Shown piece after piece: positions 47,569 through 57,414 of a stretch of 64,000 nt of DNA. Position 1 is the stretch's first letter. Every line of letters begins with the position of its first letter. The position numbers and the translations under genes are program-made. Location: positions 1 to 64,000 of the forward strand of contig NZ_SNTY01000085.1 of assembly GCF_004377485.1 (NCBI RefSeq). Reading direction: 5' to 3'. Below the pieces are notes generated by a model. It searched no databases. It was not told where the DNA came from and was given only the letters and a program-made list of their open reading frames with translations. Source of the DNA: Alkanindiges illinoisensis (GTDB lineage Bacteria > Pseudomonadota > Gammaproteobacteria > Pseudomonadales > Moraxellaceae).

Positions 47569-47968
47569 TACGCTTTTCGACTTTGCCCGTCAACGCTTCC
47601 TAGAGGCACAGATCAATTGGCAAACCGATACGATCAAGGTAATTTTGGTTGATACTGGTGCGTATACGCCACAAACAGGCGTGCATCAGTATTTATCTGA
47701 TATTTCAGCATCAGCACGTATTGCAGGACCAGTAACCTTGACCGCCAAGGCAACTACTGGCGGCGCGGCAGATGCGGCAGACGTTACTTTTGCTGCGGTA
47801 AGTGGTGCGAGTATTGAGGCTATCGTAATCTATAAAGATACTGGTAGTGAAGCGACCAGCCCATTGATTGCTTTTATTGATACTGCTACTGGATTACCAA
47901 TTACTCCTAATGGTGGTGATATTATTGTGACGTGGGATAACGGCACTAACAAAATCTTCAAGGTTTGA
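47561..47968 (+). CDS. Structural protein of the connector or tail
   Basis: A 135-aa protein beginning LFDFARQRFLEAQINWQTDT and containing VTLTAKATTGGAADAADVTF and a closing DIIVTWDNGTNKIFKV. Proteins of this pattern occur after adaptors in podovirus-like phages and are probably virion components with a beta-sandwich. GAGGA lies nine bases before the start. Confidence 0.68.
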   Translation: MANTLFDFARQRFLEAQINWQTDTIKVILVDTGAYTPQTGVHQYLSDISASARIAGPVTLTAKATTGGAADAADVTFAAVSGASIEAIVIYKDTGSEATSPLIAFIDTATGLPITPNGGDIIVTWDNGTNKIFKV

Positions 47969-48046
47969 GTATATAAATCAATAACTTGTGGATAGTGAAA
48001 ATCCATTATCCCAAGTAACAATGGTCTTACGCATGAGTGCAAAACT

Positions 48047-48370
48047 ATGAATAAACCAAAGAAACCGCCCACACAAGGTATCGGCGTACAAGGCTTTAAA
48101 GCTGATCTGTATGCCTCCGATATTCCACGCATTGACTGGCACAGACTAACCAATATTCCTAAGTTTCAAATGTATGCCACAGAGCATGCAGGCAAAACCT
48201 ATGGCGATGTGTCTAACGTCATGGAGTGGATAGTAGGTTACGTGCAAGACCAGATTCATGCTGGCAATGAGCAACAGTTATTTGATGCTTATAGCAAATG
48301 GCATGATGAAAAGGGTTATTGGAAACAAGAAGATTATTACGGTGTATTGCTAGAGAGTCGAGGACAATAA
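48047..48370 (+). CDS. Protein of unknown function
   Basis: A 107-aa protein with TYGDVSNVMEWIVGYVQDQI and FDAYSKWHDEKGYWKQED. No family recognised. It follows an 78-bp gap and is followed directly by the discoidin-like gene. It may be a small structural or assembly protein. Confidence 0.5.
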   Translation: MNKPKKPPTQGIGVQGFKADLYASDIPRIDWHRLTNIPKFQMYATEHAGKTYGDVSNVMEWIVGYVQDQIHAGNEQQLFDAYSKWHDEKGYWKQEDYYGVLLESRGQ

Positions 48371-48372
48371 AA

Positions 48373-49023
48373 ATGGAAATACTACCTTATAAATATTACA
48401 GGCTTTACATAACCAAATCTGCTGCAGGTGGTAATGGCTATTTTTCCATGAATACTTTCAGCATGTTTGAAACAAATGAAAGCACCACTGATCTTTGTAT
48501 AGGTGCAACAGCAACAGCAAGTTCAAACTATAATGCTTCTACTGATGCACCAAAGGCAATTGACAATAATGCATCGACGTACTGGGAAACAGCATCAACT
48601 TCGGGTGATAAATGGTTCAAAGTTGAGCTACCTACTGCGAGAAAAGTCCGGAAATTAATAATAACTGCAACCAATTATCAAGATGAGATGCCAAGTGCTT
48701 TCATTTTTCAGGGATCGAATGACAATATTAATTGGACTAATCTTAAAACAGTTAACAGGGGAACTTTTAATTCACCTACTTCTTACACCGAGTTATTAAG
48801 CACAGTTGTAGGTGGTAAAAGTGTGTTGGATAGTGGTGATCCAAGTTTAAAAGTGATTCTTTTCAATTGGCAGACCATGCAATACATCATTCATACAACA
48901 CCTAATGCATCGGGTGACTGGTTTATATATTTGAATGATACAAGTGATGTATTAATTACACACATAGGGCCAGCTGGATATCAGCCAATAAGTGATGGAC
49001 CTATAACTCCTATGGTGTATTAA
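48373..49023 (+). CDS. Discoidin (F5/8 type C)-like domain protein
   Basis: A 216-aa protein from ATG 48373 with GAGGA upstream. Residues ~25-125 match an F5/8 type C fold: GATATASSNYNASTDAPKAI, then NNASTYWETASTSGDKWFKV and FIFQGSNDNINWTNL. Such domains bind carbohydrate and could recognise capsule. The C-terminal ~70 residues are different and may attach to the virion. The stop overlaps the next start. Confidence 0.8.
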   Translation: MEILPYKYYRLYITKSAAGGNGYFSMNTFSMFETNESTTDLCIGATATASSNYNASTDAPKAIDNNASTYWETASTSGDKWFKVELPTARKVRKLIITATNYQDEMPSAFIFQGSNDNINWTNLKTVNRGTFNSPTSYTELLSTVVGGKSVLDSGDPSLKVILFNWQTMQYIIHTTPNASGDWFIYLNDTSDVLITHIGPAGYQPISDGPITPMVY

Positions 49024-52000
49024 TGCCATTTTATGCACCACCGTTATATCGTAACGTAAATGTCCGTTTAGAGGGAGGTTATATACCTCCGAACGCTGTT
49101 GGTGGGGTAAAAAATCTTTCCTCCGCAGGGAGATATGACTATAAGCCTTCACATTATAATAATGTTAATGCTCGTTTATTATCAGGATATATTTTACCCA
49201 ATCCAGTTGAACAGTCTAAAATACTGACTCGCACAGAGTACAGTGGTGCATTACCTCAAACAATTTCTGTAAGTGGTGAAGATTATTTAGAAATTGGTAA
49301 CAGTCGTGCGGATCTAAAAATATTATATCTTGTGCCAATTGGAGTGGAATACCCTTCAATTGGTAGTGCGCATATTAGAAATAGATCAGAAAAAGTATAT
49401 GTAAATCATAATTACGCTCCCCCAACATCTACCCAGGTAACGCTTTCTGCTAACCACCAAACAAGCACGTCGGCCTATTTAACTCGCCCTGGCAATTATA
49501 ATGTTTTCGGCTTTTTATCAATTAGTAATAAAAATAGGGTGGTTGCAACTGAGGGTAAAGACTTATCGGATTTTGGTTCACCCAAGCTCATTCTAGCTGA
49601 AAGAAAAATCGTTGCATCGGGATTTGTAGCATCAGGGATTGGTACACCTTTTGTTCAAGATACAGCGGTTAAACCATCGGGTATAGATTCTTTAATATTC
49701 AGCAAACCCACTATTTATAATTTACGCCAATATGTAAAAAATAGAGGGATACCACCCTTTGAGCTTGGCATAGCTTATTTACAAGGTGGCGTTAAATACA
49801 TTACAGCTAGTGGCTTTAGCTCTAATGTATTTGGCGCTACGACTGTTATCAACACTAGAGCAGACCAATACTTACAGCTAAGTGGCGAAGGCATCACGCC
49901 GCCATTACTAGCAAGCCCTAATGTATCACCACGGATATTGTATCCATCAGGCATTAAAGCGGATGCTTACGGCCAGCCGCTAGTGCAGCGCAACCCCAGC
50001 CCCTTGGGATTTGTAGATACCAGTTATGGTGATGCTTGGGTTTCACATAGTCCACGTTATCTATTAGCAGGCATTGGCGATAGCTTTGTTAGTGGCTATC
50101 CACAAGTATTCGACCCAACGCGCACGATTTACTTAGCAGACAAGGGTATCGAGGGCGGTATCTTTGGCGATACTGCTGCCAAGAATACACGTAGAATAAT
50201 AACGGTAGATGGATTCCAAGACAGTCAGTTTAGTAGTTTTGCCACAATCTACAGCACACGCAGATACATTAATACCATTGGGTTTGATGCGCAAAATTTT
50301 GGCAATAGTGAGATTTACAATAAAACGCCATCACTTGCGCCTAATGGCTTTGATTCGCTGCAAGGACTTAACCCTAGTATTGGTTATGCCATACGCCATA
50401 TTTACCCGTCAGGCTTTGATTTACTAAAAACTGGTAATGCAGTAGTCATAAAGACACCAGAAATTAAGCCTGGTGGCTTTAATGCTCAGGCGTTTGGTGC
50501 GCTATTCATATCCAACTACACCAGATTGATTGAAGTTGCGGGTAAGTATTCGCAAGAGTTTGGCGAACCAGCAGCGTGGCATCGGCTACGCAAACTGCAA
50601 CACGAAGGATTCACAACAGATTCTTATGGCAAGCCGCGCATTGAGCATGGTCGCAGAACGCTACTTGCATTAGGTAGTAATCATTCACTGTATGGCCAAC
50701 CATGGCTATCTTATGCGATACGCAGCATAGCCGTTAGATCAATCTATACTGAGTTTGCCAGTAACCACAATGTTGGTGGTTTGCAGTTTATTGATGCACA
50801 AGGTTTTATTGCTACTGAGTTCGGCACGCGAATCATTCCAGAAGTCCAGTCACTAGCGCCATTTGGGTTTAGCAATAGCTATGGCCTTGCTACCATTGAC
50901 TTAAAGACCAAGTACATCGCACCACAAGGCTTTAAAACCAGTATTCAGGAATCCTTGCGCTTTGGTACGCCGAAGTTTTACAACCTCGTTCAATACATCA
51001 CACAAAATTATGACGCTGGTAGTGGCTTGGTTCCACCACAATGGCCGCAGTGGACTGCCATTGAAAATAGAAACAAGATCATTGGTGCGATTGGCAGTAA
51101 CTTTACCAAGGTCGGAGAGCCAAACCTTTATAATAATGCGCGACTGATTGAGCCAAGCGGCATTGACAGCTTCAAGCATAGTGGCTTGCTGATAGCGGAT
51201 CGTATTCGCTACTTGCGCCTAGAGGGTATGGAACCACCGTATATTAGTGGTTGGTCAAACGTCCATAATGATGCGCGAGTAATACAGGTTGGTGGATTTA
51301 GTACGCAAGTATTTGGCAGTGCAACTATAGAGAATACAAGGCGCTACTACCCAAGAGTGGGTAATTGGGAAAGCCTAGAATTTGGCACACCGATGGTTGC
51401 AGATGCAATCCGAACCATTGATATTGAATCGCGCTATGGCATTAACCCGCCGTACATACCAGTGCCAGATATTCAACTACGGCGCAGATACCTTGATGAA
51501 GTTGGCAAGGATGATCATTTACGCATGGGTGAGCCGTCACTAATCATTCACTTTAATATCATTGCGCCACGATGGTCACAGGTTGACCGCTTTGGTGAGC
51601 CGCGCCTAGTAAATGTCACGCCAGAAGTGCATACCTACGGCCATAACAGCGAACTATTTGGCAATGCCAGTGCGCGCACTTCATTTAGAGTGGTTGAGCC
51701 AGACGGCAGCCTAATGGAATTGTTTGGCTTGACTGGTATTGCTGATCGGAATCGCGCAGTTATCGTAAGTAGTTTTAATGCTGGCGCGATTGGCAGTGCT
51801 ATAAAAGTTATTAAGACTGGACAGCCGCCTTATACGCCGCAATACATTTGGCTTGATGAGGCTGAGATTGATGGGGTTTCTAGTGGTGGGTATGGCATTG
51901 ACGTGCCAAAGACACAGGTTTCCAATCCTTTCGTGCGTAGTAATGTAATTAGTCCTGAAGGCTTTGTTGCTACAAGATCGGGCAGTCATCACTTGCAGTC

Positions 52001-52949
52001 AAACGGAATTATTGTGGATATTGGTGTTCCGTCAGCGCCATTCGGCAGCGCAAACGTAGGATTAAAAAACAGGCCATTTTCTATAGGAACAATAGGCGAT
52101 TCAATGTTATTTGGTTTCCCATCGCTATCTCCGCACACAATATACGCAACAAAGGATGTTACACAGCAGGCAATCACAAACCACCCTTTAAGTAGTATAT
52201 TTTACGATGTTGGCTCAAGCCCAGGTATTTCGCCAGCAGGAGAGAGGTTTGGAAATATCACTCTTACGCTTCAGCACCGCACTATTTTAAGGTGTGGCGC
52301 AGGCAGTCAATTAAGTATTGGCAGTGCTAACATTAGACTAACAAAGCGATTAATTGACCTAAATAACAATGGCTTTAGGTCGTACCGAACTGGATTCCAT
52401 TCAGTTGGACCATTTGAGCTAACTTTAATCCAATACGACTCTATAGATTCGGCAGCGTTTGGCGCGACAAGCATTATTCAGCCGACAGCCACGAAAACAG
52501 TAAGAGCAATTGGCGGCTATTCTCAGCTATTTGGGATATGTTCGCTTCAGTCAACAAGGATGGAATTGAAGCCACAAGGATTTGATGCGCAAGGCTTTGG
52601 TAAAAATGCACCACCTAATAATCCGTTTATGTGGCAAGGCATGCGCATTGGCGAGCGCGTACTAGGCAACTATGGCGGATTTGATGCGCTCGGTATTGGC
52701 GATATATTTATTTCAAACAGAGTGCGTGGCATAGACCCAGCAGGGTTTGATGCGTTCATTTGTGACTATGACTACACTAACTTCAACAAGCGCATGCGTG
52801 TAACAAAATCAGTGATTGAAAAGCCAAAACAATACGTCAGTGCTGTAGGGTTTGTGACTGATGATATGGGAGTGCCTAATATCAGGCCAGCAGCGCATTA
52901 CATCAGACCGGATGGTAATGCTGATCAATATCGCAAGGGGGCATGGTGA
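49023..52949 (+). CDS. 1308-aa virion protein made of ~22-residue GF/FG repeats
   Basis: A very long protein built mostly of repeats of ~22 residues: Gly-Phe-x4-(F/Y)-Gly, then a hydrophobic strand, then R-x-I and a Pro. Examples are GFDAQNFGNSEIYNKTPSLA and GFNAQAFGALFISNYTRLIE. Several units carry short insertions with PPF or PPY. The pattern suggests a beta-solenoid or beta-propeller stack, perhaps a tail spike or head fibre. Codon use is AT-rich and varied. No enzyme motif is visible. Confidence 0.75.
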   Translation: MPFYAPPLYRNVNVRLEGGYIPPNAVGGVKNLSSAGRYDYKPSHYNNVNARLLSGYILPNPVEQSKILTRTEYSGALPQTISVSGEDYLEIGNSRADLKILYLVPIGVEYPSIGSAHIRNRSEKVYVNHNYAPPTSTQVTLSANHQTSTSAYLTRPGNYNVFGFLSISNKNRVVATEGKDLSDFGSPKLILAERKIVASGFVASGIGTPFVQDTAVKPSGIDSLIFSKPTIYNLRQYVKNRGIPPFELGIAYLQGGVKYITASGFSSNVFGATTVINTRADQYLQLSGEGITPPLLASPNVSPRILYPSGIKADAYGQPLVQRNPSPLGFVDTSYGDAWVSHSPRYLLAGIGDSFVSGYPQVFDPTRTIYLADKGIEGGIFGDTAAKNTRRIITVDGFQDSQFSSFATIYSTRRYINTIGFDAQNFGNSEIYNKTPSLAPNGFDSLQGLNPSIGYAIRHIYPSGFDLLKTGNAVVIKTPEIKPGGFNAQAFGALFISNYTRLIEVAGKYSQEFGEPAAWHRLRKLQHEGFTTDSYGKPRIEHGRRTLLALGSNHSLYGQPWLSYAIRSIAVRSIYTEFASNHNVGGLQFIDAQGFIATEFGTRIIPEVQSLAPFGFSNSYGLATIDLKTKYIAPQGFKTSIQESLRFGTPKFYNLVQYITQNYDAGSGLVPPQWPQWTAIENRNKIIGAIGSNFTKVGEPNLYNNARLIEPSGIDSFKHSGLLIADRIRYLRLEGMEPPYISGWSNVHNDARVIQVGGFSTQVFGSATIENTRRYYPRVGNWESLEFGTPMVADAIRTIDIESRYGINPPYIPVPDIQLRRRYLDEVGKDDHLRMGEPSLIIHFNIIAPRWSQVDRFGEPRLVNVTPEVHTYGHNSELFGNASARTSFRVVEPDGSLMELFGLTGIADRNRAVIVSSFNAGAIGSAIKVIKTGQPPYTPQYIWLDEAEIDGVSSGGYGIDVPKTQVSNPFVRSNVISPEGFVATRSGSHHLQSNGIIVDIGVPSAPFGSANVGLKNRPFSIGTIGDSMLFGFPSLSPHTIYATKDVTQQAITNHPLSSIFYDVGSSPGISPAGERFGNITLTLQHRTILRCGAGSQLSIGSANIRLTKRLIDLNNNGFRSYRTGFHSVGPFELTLIQYDSIDSAAFGATSIIQPTATKTVRAIGGYSQLFGICSLQSTRMELKPQGFDAQGFGKNAPPNNPFMWQGMRIGERVLGNYGGFDALGIGDIFISNRVRGIDPAGFDAFICDYDYTNFNKRMRVTKSVIEKPKQYVSAVGFVTDDMGVPNIRPAAHYIRPDGNADQYRKGAW

Positions 52950-54175
52950 TGGCAACACGCTTATTTCCATTGGCAGGCATAAATAATGTGGTGCATGACG
53001 ATCAGTTGCAGCAGGGCGGCGATAATCCAAAGCTGTTTGTGCGTGATGCAGTCAATGTCGATATCAGCGTAACCGGACGGCCATCCCTGCGCAAAAGTGG
53101 CGAGCAGGTGACTACCCTTAATTATAAAAACCTATGGCAAAGCTCACTGCATCGGGACGTATTTGCTAGCCTCAATAATCAGGTTGTGAAAGTGAATCCC
53201 GATACATGGGATTATGAGGTGATCCTGGACAATGTAGATACAGTCATTGTCTGTTTTGAGCTGGTCAATAATGCAGTATTTATCTCAACATCAGATGGTA
53301 TTTTTATTTATACCGGTGGTGAGAAGGCTCAAGCTTTAGTAATTGATACGCCAGCTCAGCCACAAGCTGGGTTCACAACAGGTGGAATGCTCTACGGCGG
53401 CACCTACGTGATTGCAATTTCATGGCTGCGTGGTCAGATAGAATCAGGGCTGTCAGAAAGCACAAAAGTTATGATTGCAAACGCAATTGGAAGTGACCAA
53501 TTTGATGGTAGCTATGCTGCTATCCATGTGAACTTGCCCTATTGCCTTGATGGCACAGTAACAGGTGTCCGGGTATACATCACTACAAGAAACGGTGCTG
53601 CGTTGCTCCATTTTGCTGACTATCCCATTACAGATACCACTATTGTGATTAATGATGTAGACCAGCTTGGCATGACTGCCAAGTTCGAATATTTGTCACC
53701 CATGCCGTCAGGGAAAATAATGCGCTATTGGCAGGGTCGTTTACTGTGTGCTGATAAAAATATAATCCGCTTTTCCCAGCCAATGGCTTATCACCTGCAT
53801 GATGAGCGTCATGATTTTGTGATGATGCCGCAACGTATTACTTTTTTAGTGCCGGTTGATGGGGGCTTATGGGTTGGCCAAGTGGATCATGTTGTATTTT
53901 TAAGTGGCAGTCAGCCAAGCGACATGCGTTTTGTTAAAAAAACCAGTCGGCCGCCAGTACCCAATAGCGCAATTTCCCTTGATGCCCAGCAGGTGGGTAG
54001 TGAGATTTCGCAAGGTGGCGGAAAAACGGCATTATGGCTGGCCGAAAATGGCTATGTACTGGGAACGTCAAGCGGGCAAGTCATTGAGTTGCACGCTGGC
54101 ATCATGAAGGGAATTAGCGCAAAATCTGGCACCTCTGTAGTGCTTGATCGGCGCATACAAACTGCCGTAATTTAA
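52949..54175 (+). CDS. Beta-propeller-like tail or tube protein
   Basis: A 408-aa protein from ATG 52949 with AAGGGGG upstream. The N-terminus INNVVHDDQLQQGGDNPKLF and VRDAVNVDISVTGRPSLRK, then repeated strands (HRDVFASLNNQVVKVN; AVFISTSDGIFIYTGG; GLWVGQVDHVVFLSG) resemble the tail nozzle or hub proteins of short-tailed phages. It overlaps the repeat protein by one base. Confidence 0.65.
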   Translation: MATRLFPLAGINNVVHDDQLQQGGDNPKLFVRDAVNVDISVTGRPSLRKSGEQVTTLNYKNLWQSSLHRDVFASLNNQVVKVNPDTWDYEVILDNVDTVIVCFELVNNAVFISTSDGIFIYTGGEKAQALVIDTPAQPQAGFTTGGMLYGGTYVIAISWLRGQIESGLSESTKVMIANAIGSDQFDGSYAAIHVNLPYCLDGTVTGVRVYITTRNGAALLHFADYPITDTTIVINDVDQLGMTAKFEYLSPMPSGKIMRYWQGRLLCADKNIIRFSQPMAYHLHDERHDFVMMPQRITFLVPVDGGLWVGQVDHVVFLSGSQPSDMRFVKKTSRPPVPNSAISLDAQQVGSEISQGGGKTALWLAENGYVLGTSSGQVIELHAGIMKGISAKSGTSVVLDRRIQTAVI

Positions 54176-54233
54176 ATTTTTATTTCGTAACACGGTGCGC
54201 ATGAGTGCGCCATAGGATTAAGAGGATATTCCT

Positions 54234-54815
54234 ATGTCTGCACAATTGCGTAAAGAGCTGGCGCAAGCCTTAAATAAAGACCAATATGACATGACCGGGC
54301 AGGGACTTTATTTCCCGCGTCAGGGCATTATGGCGATGGGTCAATATTTTGACCGAATCAATGGCGGGGAATGGCAGGAAACCCCAAATCTGGTGGTCAC
54401 TGAAGGGTTGGCGCACATCCTGAACGTGGCTCTCGGTAGCAAAGTTAAATCAAGCGGCTATTATCTGGCGCTGTTTAGTGGTGCAACTGCCCCTGCTGCT
54501 AACTGGACAGCAGCAAACTTTGCATCAGTGGCATCAGAAGTGATTAGCTTAACCGAAGGTTATTCAGGTGCGACCCGTCCGCAATGGAATCCAGTAGATA
54601 CCGCAACGAACTCCATTGACAACATGACTGCCACCGCATCAGTCACCATTGCAACATCGTCTACCTTGAATGTGACAGGTGCGGCGTTACTCACCAACAG
54701 CACGCGCGGCGGCACGACTGGCACGTTGATTTCAGCGACCAAGTACGCAGCAGCACGCACGTTCCAAAATGGTGACGTATACGATATTGGTTATCGCTTA
54801 AGCCTCACGGTTTAA
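54234..54815 (+). CDS. Tail-tip or head-fibre structural protein
   Basis: A 193-aa protein with QYDMTGQGLYFPRQGIMAMG and a small-residue-rich C-terminal half (ATASVTIATSSTLNVTGAAL, TKYAAARTFQNGDVYDIGYR). It resembles the repeated beta-domains of virion proteins. Preceded by AAGAGGA. It follows the propeller-like gene by 58 bp and precedes the next by one base. Confidence 0.6.
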   Translation: MSAQLRKELAQALNKDQYDMTGQGLYFPRQGIMAMGQYFDRINGGEWQETPNLVVTEGLAHILNVALGSKVKSSGYYLALFSGATAPAANWTAANFASVASEVISLTEGYSGATRPQWNPVDTATNSIDNMTATASVTIATSSTLNVTGAALLTNSTRGGTTGTLISATKYAAARTFQNGDVYDIGYRLSLTV

Positions 54816-54816
54816 G

Positions 54817-57414
54817 ATGTACGCACCGCGCCCATACGGACTGTTTGTAGATGGTGGCGAACTCACTGAGCGAGATAAAACCTTTATCTCGCATCAGATG
54901 CGCAAGCTCACCAATACCATTCAGACTGAGGAAGTAACCAGTTACCGCCACGAGTACGAGTTGCCCGATGGCGGTTACGTTATTGTTCAGGATATGGGCG
55001 GCATTTTTAAGGCCATTGCCCGCAAAAAAGAGAAGTTTGAGAGTTTTGAGCCTGATGGGTTTGCAAGGTTGTACGTGCCAATGCTGTTTAGTGGCGTGAT
55101 AACTAATGCCAGGCCGCGAAAGCCAGATCAGGAGAAGTATGGGCAGGGCGTTGGCTTTAAAATCACTGAGCAATGCCGCAACAGATTAAGAAACTACAAT
55201 CCAAAAATCGAAAGACCAGCAAAACAATTAGAGTTGCAGCGATTTATCATTAAGCCAAACCAGATCACGGTGCCTGAGTTTGAGCCAAAAGATGATAATA
55301 GCAATTTCATCACTACGCAATACGTGCAGCAGCGACCTACATGGTATAGCGGCGCAATGGTTGAGGTGATGCAGATTGTTGGTGGGTATGGCAGGCAAGA
55401 TTTTAATGAGCTACCCAATAATGATATAGAGCGCGTGCGGTTTTTAATTCCAGATAAATATATCGTTGATATAGCCGACAAACTAAAAGGCTATCGCTTG
55501 CCTGCTTACACGGGTATCCCGCCGATTGACGGCAAGTATCAGTATGACTATAAATTTAATAGCACCAATAGTATTAGCTTTGATTCAAGTGGTAAGCCGT
55601 GGTTGTTACGCATTAGACCAACAGGCATTTATGCCATGCCGCTACCCATTGTACCAGCGACCACAACGCCTGAGTTCAAGCAGTACGTGGAAGAAATTGG
55701 CGATGATGAATTGCTTAAGATACTAGAGCGATTTGGTGGTATGCCAAGTGGTGAAGGCATGCCAGTAGGGAATGATTTTGAAGCATGGCGCAGAGCTGGT
55801 GTAATTATTAAAGTATGTGATACTTCTGATTTTTATAGTGGCATTGCGTATACCAGTGCTTGTGGATGGAGCTTCAACCTAAATGGTAGTGAGGGTTTTA
55901 ATACATGCTACACATTTGATAATGACGGCATTATTGTGGGTAATGCTTACGCAGCAAAACTGGAGCTTGCAGCCGCAGCCAACCATGGCTGGTTAAAAAC
56001 AGAGTGGGTATTTAAGAATCAAACAGAAACAACAATAGTAAATAATTATCTGCAATCCTTATTTGGCCTAATGGATGTGCCAAGACAAAGGGAACTTGCT
56101 ATACGGTATAAGATTGGCAGGCAGAATACAGAGCAGATACTAAATCGCGCATTAGCAAATCCCACAATGGACAGAAAAGAGATTTTATACTGGGATAATC
56201 TGGAGTTAGAGCCTATTGCTGCGCACAAAGGCTCAGTTAAAAAAGTAAGTAGTGGGTTTTTATACCATCACGGCAATCCAAAATTTCACCCACAAATTAA
56301 GTTCCCATCGGTTGAGGCATCAGCCTGTATATCTTTTGATTTTTCCCCGCAAGGGCTTTACTTGTCCTCAAGTTACATCATTAGATGCGATACTATTATG
56401 TACGGATATTATGCGGGAAATACACTTAAGGTTGTAAAATACTTCCTCGATACAAGATGGCACTATGCCGAGGTTGATAGCAATTTCGAGGAGATGATGA
56501 CGGTTGGGCAGTGGCAGGAGGTGCGGCAGTCAGGACAATCGTCATTGTGGGGGAATTTTTATACAACTGATTTAGACTTTAGGGATTCGTTTGCCCCAAC
56601 CATCACAACAACAACAATTAAAGGCGAAGATAAGGGGTTCGATAGCAAGCCAAGATTTGCACAGGATTTTATTTTTTTCAGAGCGGGGACGGTATTTAGA
56701 TATAGGTACTACACACATCAAACCAGCATAACCAAAACAGAAGGAAGGAACCTATCAATAACGGCATGTATTCCATATATGATGCGTGACGCATTGATAC
56801 TAGGTGAGGCAAGAGGTACATCGGGAACAGAAAAAACAGAAGGTATCGCCTTGCGTGCTATGCGCGACCCAACATCATACCGCTATTGGACAAATGATTT
56901 TCTTTTTGCTTTTATAGGAGGTTTGGAGAAAATGACTGGATTGCCAACGCCAAAAAATGGCGATCCTGTTTGGGTTGAAATTGAGAATTATGAGCCATCT
57001 GAATATTCTGATTTTGCAGACCAAGGATCGTGGTTGCCTGATCTTCCTTATGATATTACGTGGCTAATTCACCCCGTAAGGAATGAATGGCTTGGCGGTG
57101 GTGGTGCCCCAAAAATACAGGAATACTCACATACAACAAAGACTGATGGTGAAAAATATGGTTCTCTCTACTTTAGTGTGAGCGAAAACCCATACAAGAT
57201 AAACTCCAAGCCTCCCGATAATGCGTATTTTCTATCGTCACCCTCGCAGTACGGCGACCTGTTTTATCGGGATGGCTGTAGGGTTGGTTTTGGTGACTCT
57301 GAGTATGTCAATATTTCAGAATCGGGAAATAATAACTTGCGCAAGTCATGGGGCTATAGCGCATTAGTGGACCATAAATCAGCGCATCATTTTATTGGGG
57401 TAATCAATGAGTAG
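54817..57414 (+). CDS. Large virion protein of unknown function
   Basis: An 865-aa protein without recognisable family. It starts at ATG 54817, one base after the previous stop. The N-terminus (YGLFVDGGELTERDKTFISH) is followed by Tyr/Phe-rich beta sequence throughout (SACGWSFNLNGSEGFNTCYT, GGYVIVQDMGGIFKAIARKK). It is long enough to be a tail-tip or ejection protein. Its start is coupled and its stop overlaps the next gene by eight bases. Confidence 0.6.
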   Translation: MYAPRPYGLFVDGGELTERDKTFISHQMRKLTNTIQTEEVTSYRHEYELPDGGYVIVQDMGGIFKAIARKKEKFESFEPDGFARLYVPMLFSGVITNARPRKPDQEKYGQGVGFKITEQCRNRLRNYNPKIERPAKQLELQRFIIKPNQITVPEFEPKDDNSNFITTQYVQQRPTWYSGAMVEVMQIVGGYGRQDFNELPNNDIERVRFLIPDKYIVDIADKLKGYRLPAYTGIPPIDGKYQYDYKFNSTNSISFDSSGKPWLLRIRPTGIYAMPLPIVPATTTPEFKQYVEEIGDDELLKILERFGGMPSGEGMPVGNDFEAWRRAGVIIKVCDTSDFYSGIAYTSACGWSFNLNGSEGFNTCYTFDNDGIIVGNAYAAKLELAAAANHGWLKTEWVFKNQTETTIVNNYLQSLFGLMDVPRQRELAIRYKIGRQNTEQILNRALANPTMDRKEILYWDNLELEPIAAHKGSVKKVSSGFLYHHGNPKFHPQIKFPSVEASACISFDFSPQGLYLSSSYIIRCDTIMYGYYAGNTLKVVKYFLDTRWHYAEVDSNFEEMMTVGQWQEVRQSGQSSLWGNFYTTDLDFRDSFAPTITTTTIKGEDKGFDSKPRFAQDFIFFRAGTVFRYRYYTHQTSITKTEGRNLSITACIPYMMRDALILGEARGTSGTEKTEGIALRAMRDPTSYRYWTNDFLFAFIGGLEKMTGLPTPKNGDPVWVEIENYEPSEYSDFADQGSWLPDLPYDITWLIHPVRNEWLGGGGAPKIQEYSHTTKTDGEKYGSLYFSVSENPYKINSKPPDNAYFLSSPSQYGDLFYRDGCRVGFGDSEYVNISESGNNNLRKSWGYSALVDHKSAHHFIGVINE

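Noticed and set aside
47525-54207. GCATGAGTGC sequence recurring at 47525, 48036 and 54198
   Set aside because: Only three copies, one inside a gene, no fixed distance to starts; may be chance.
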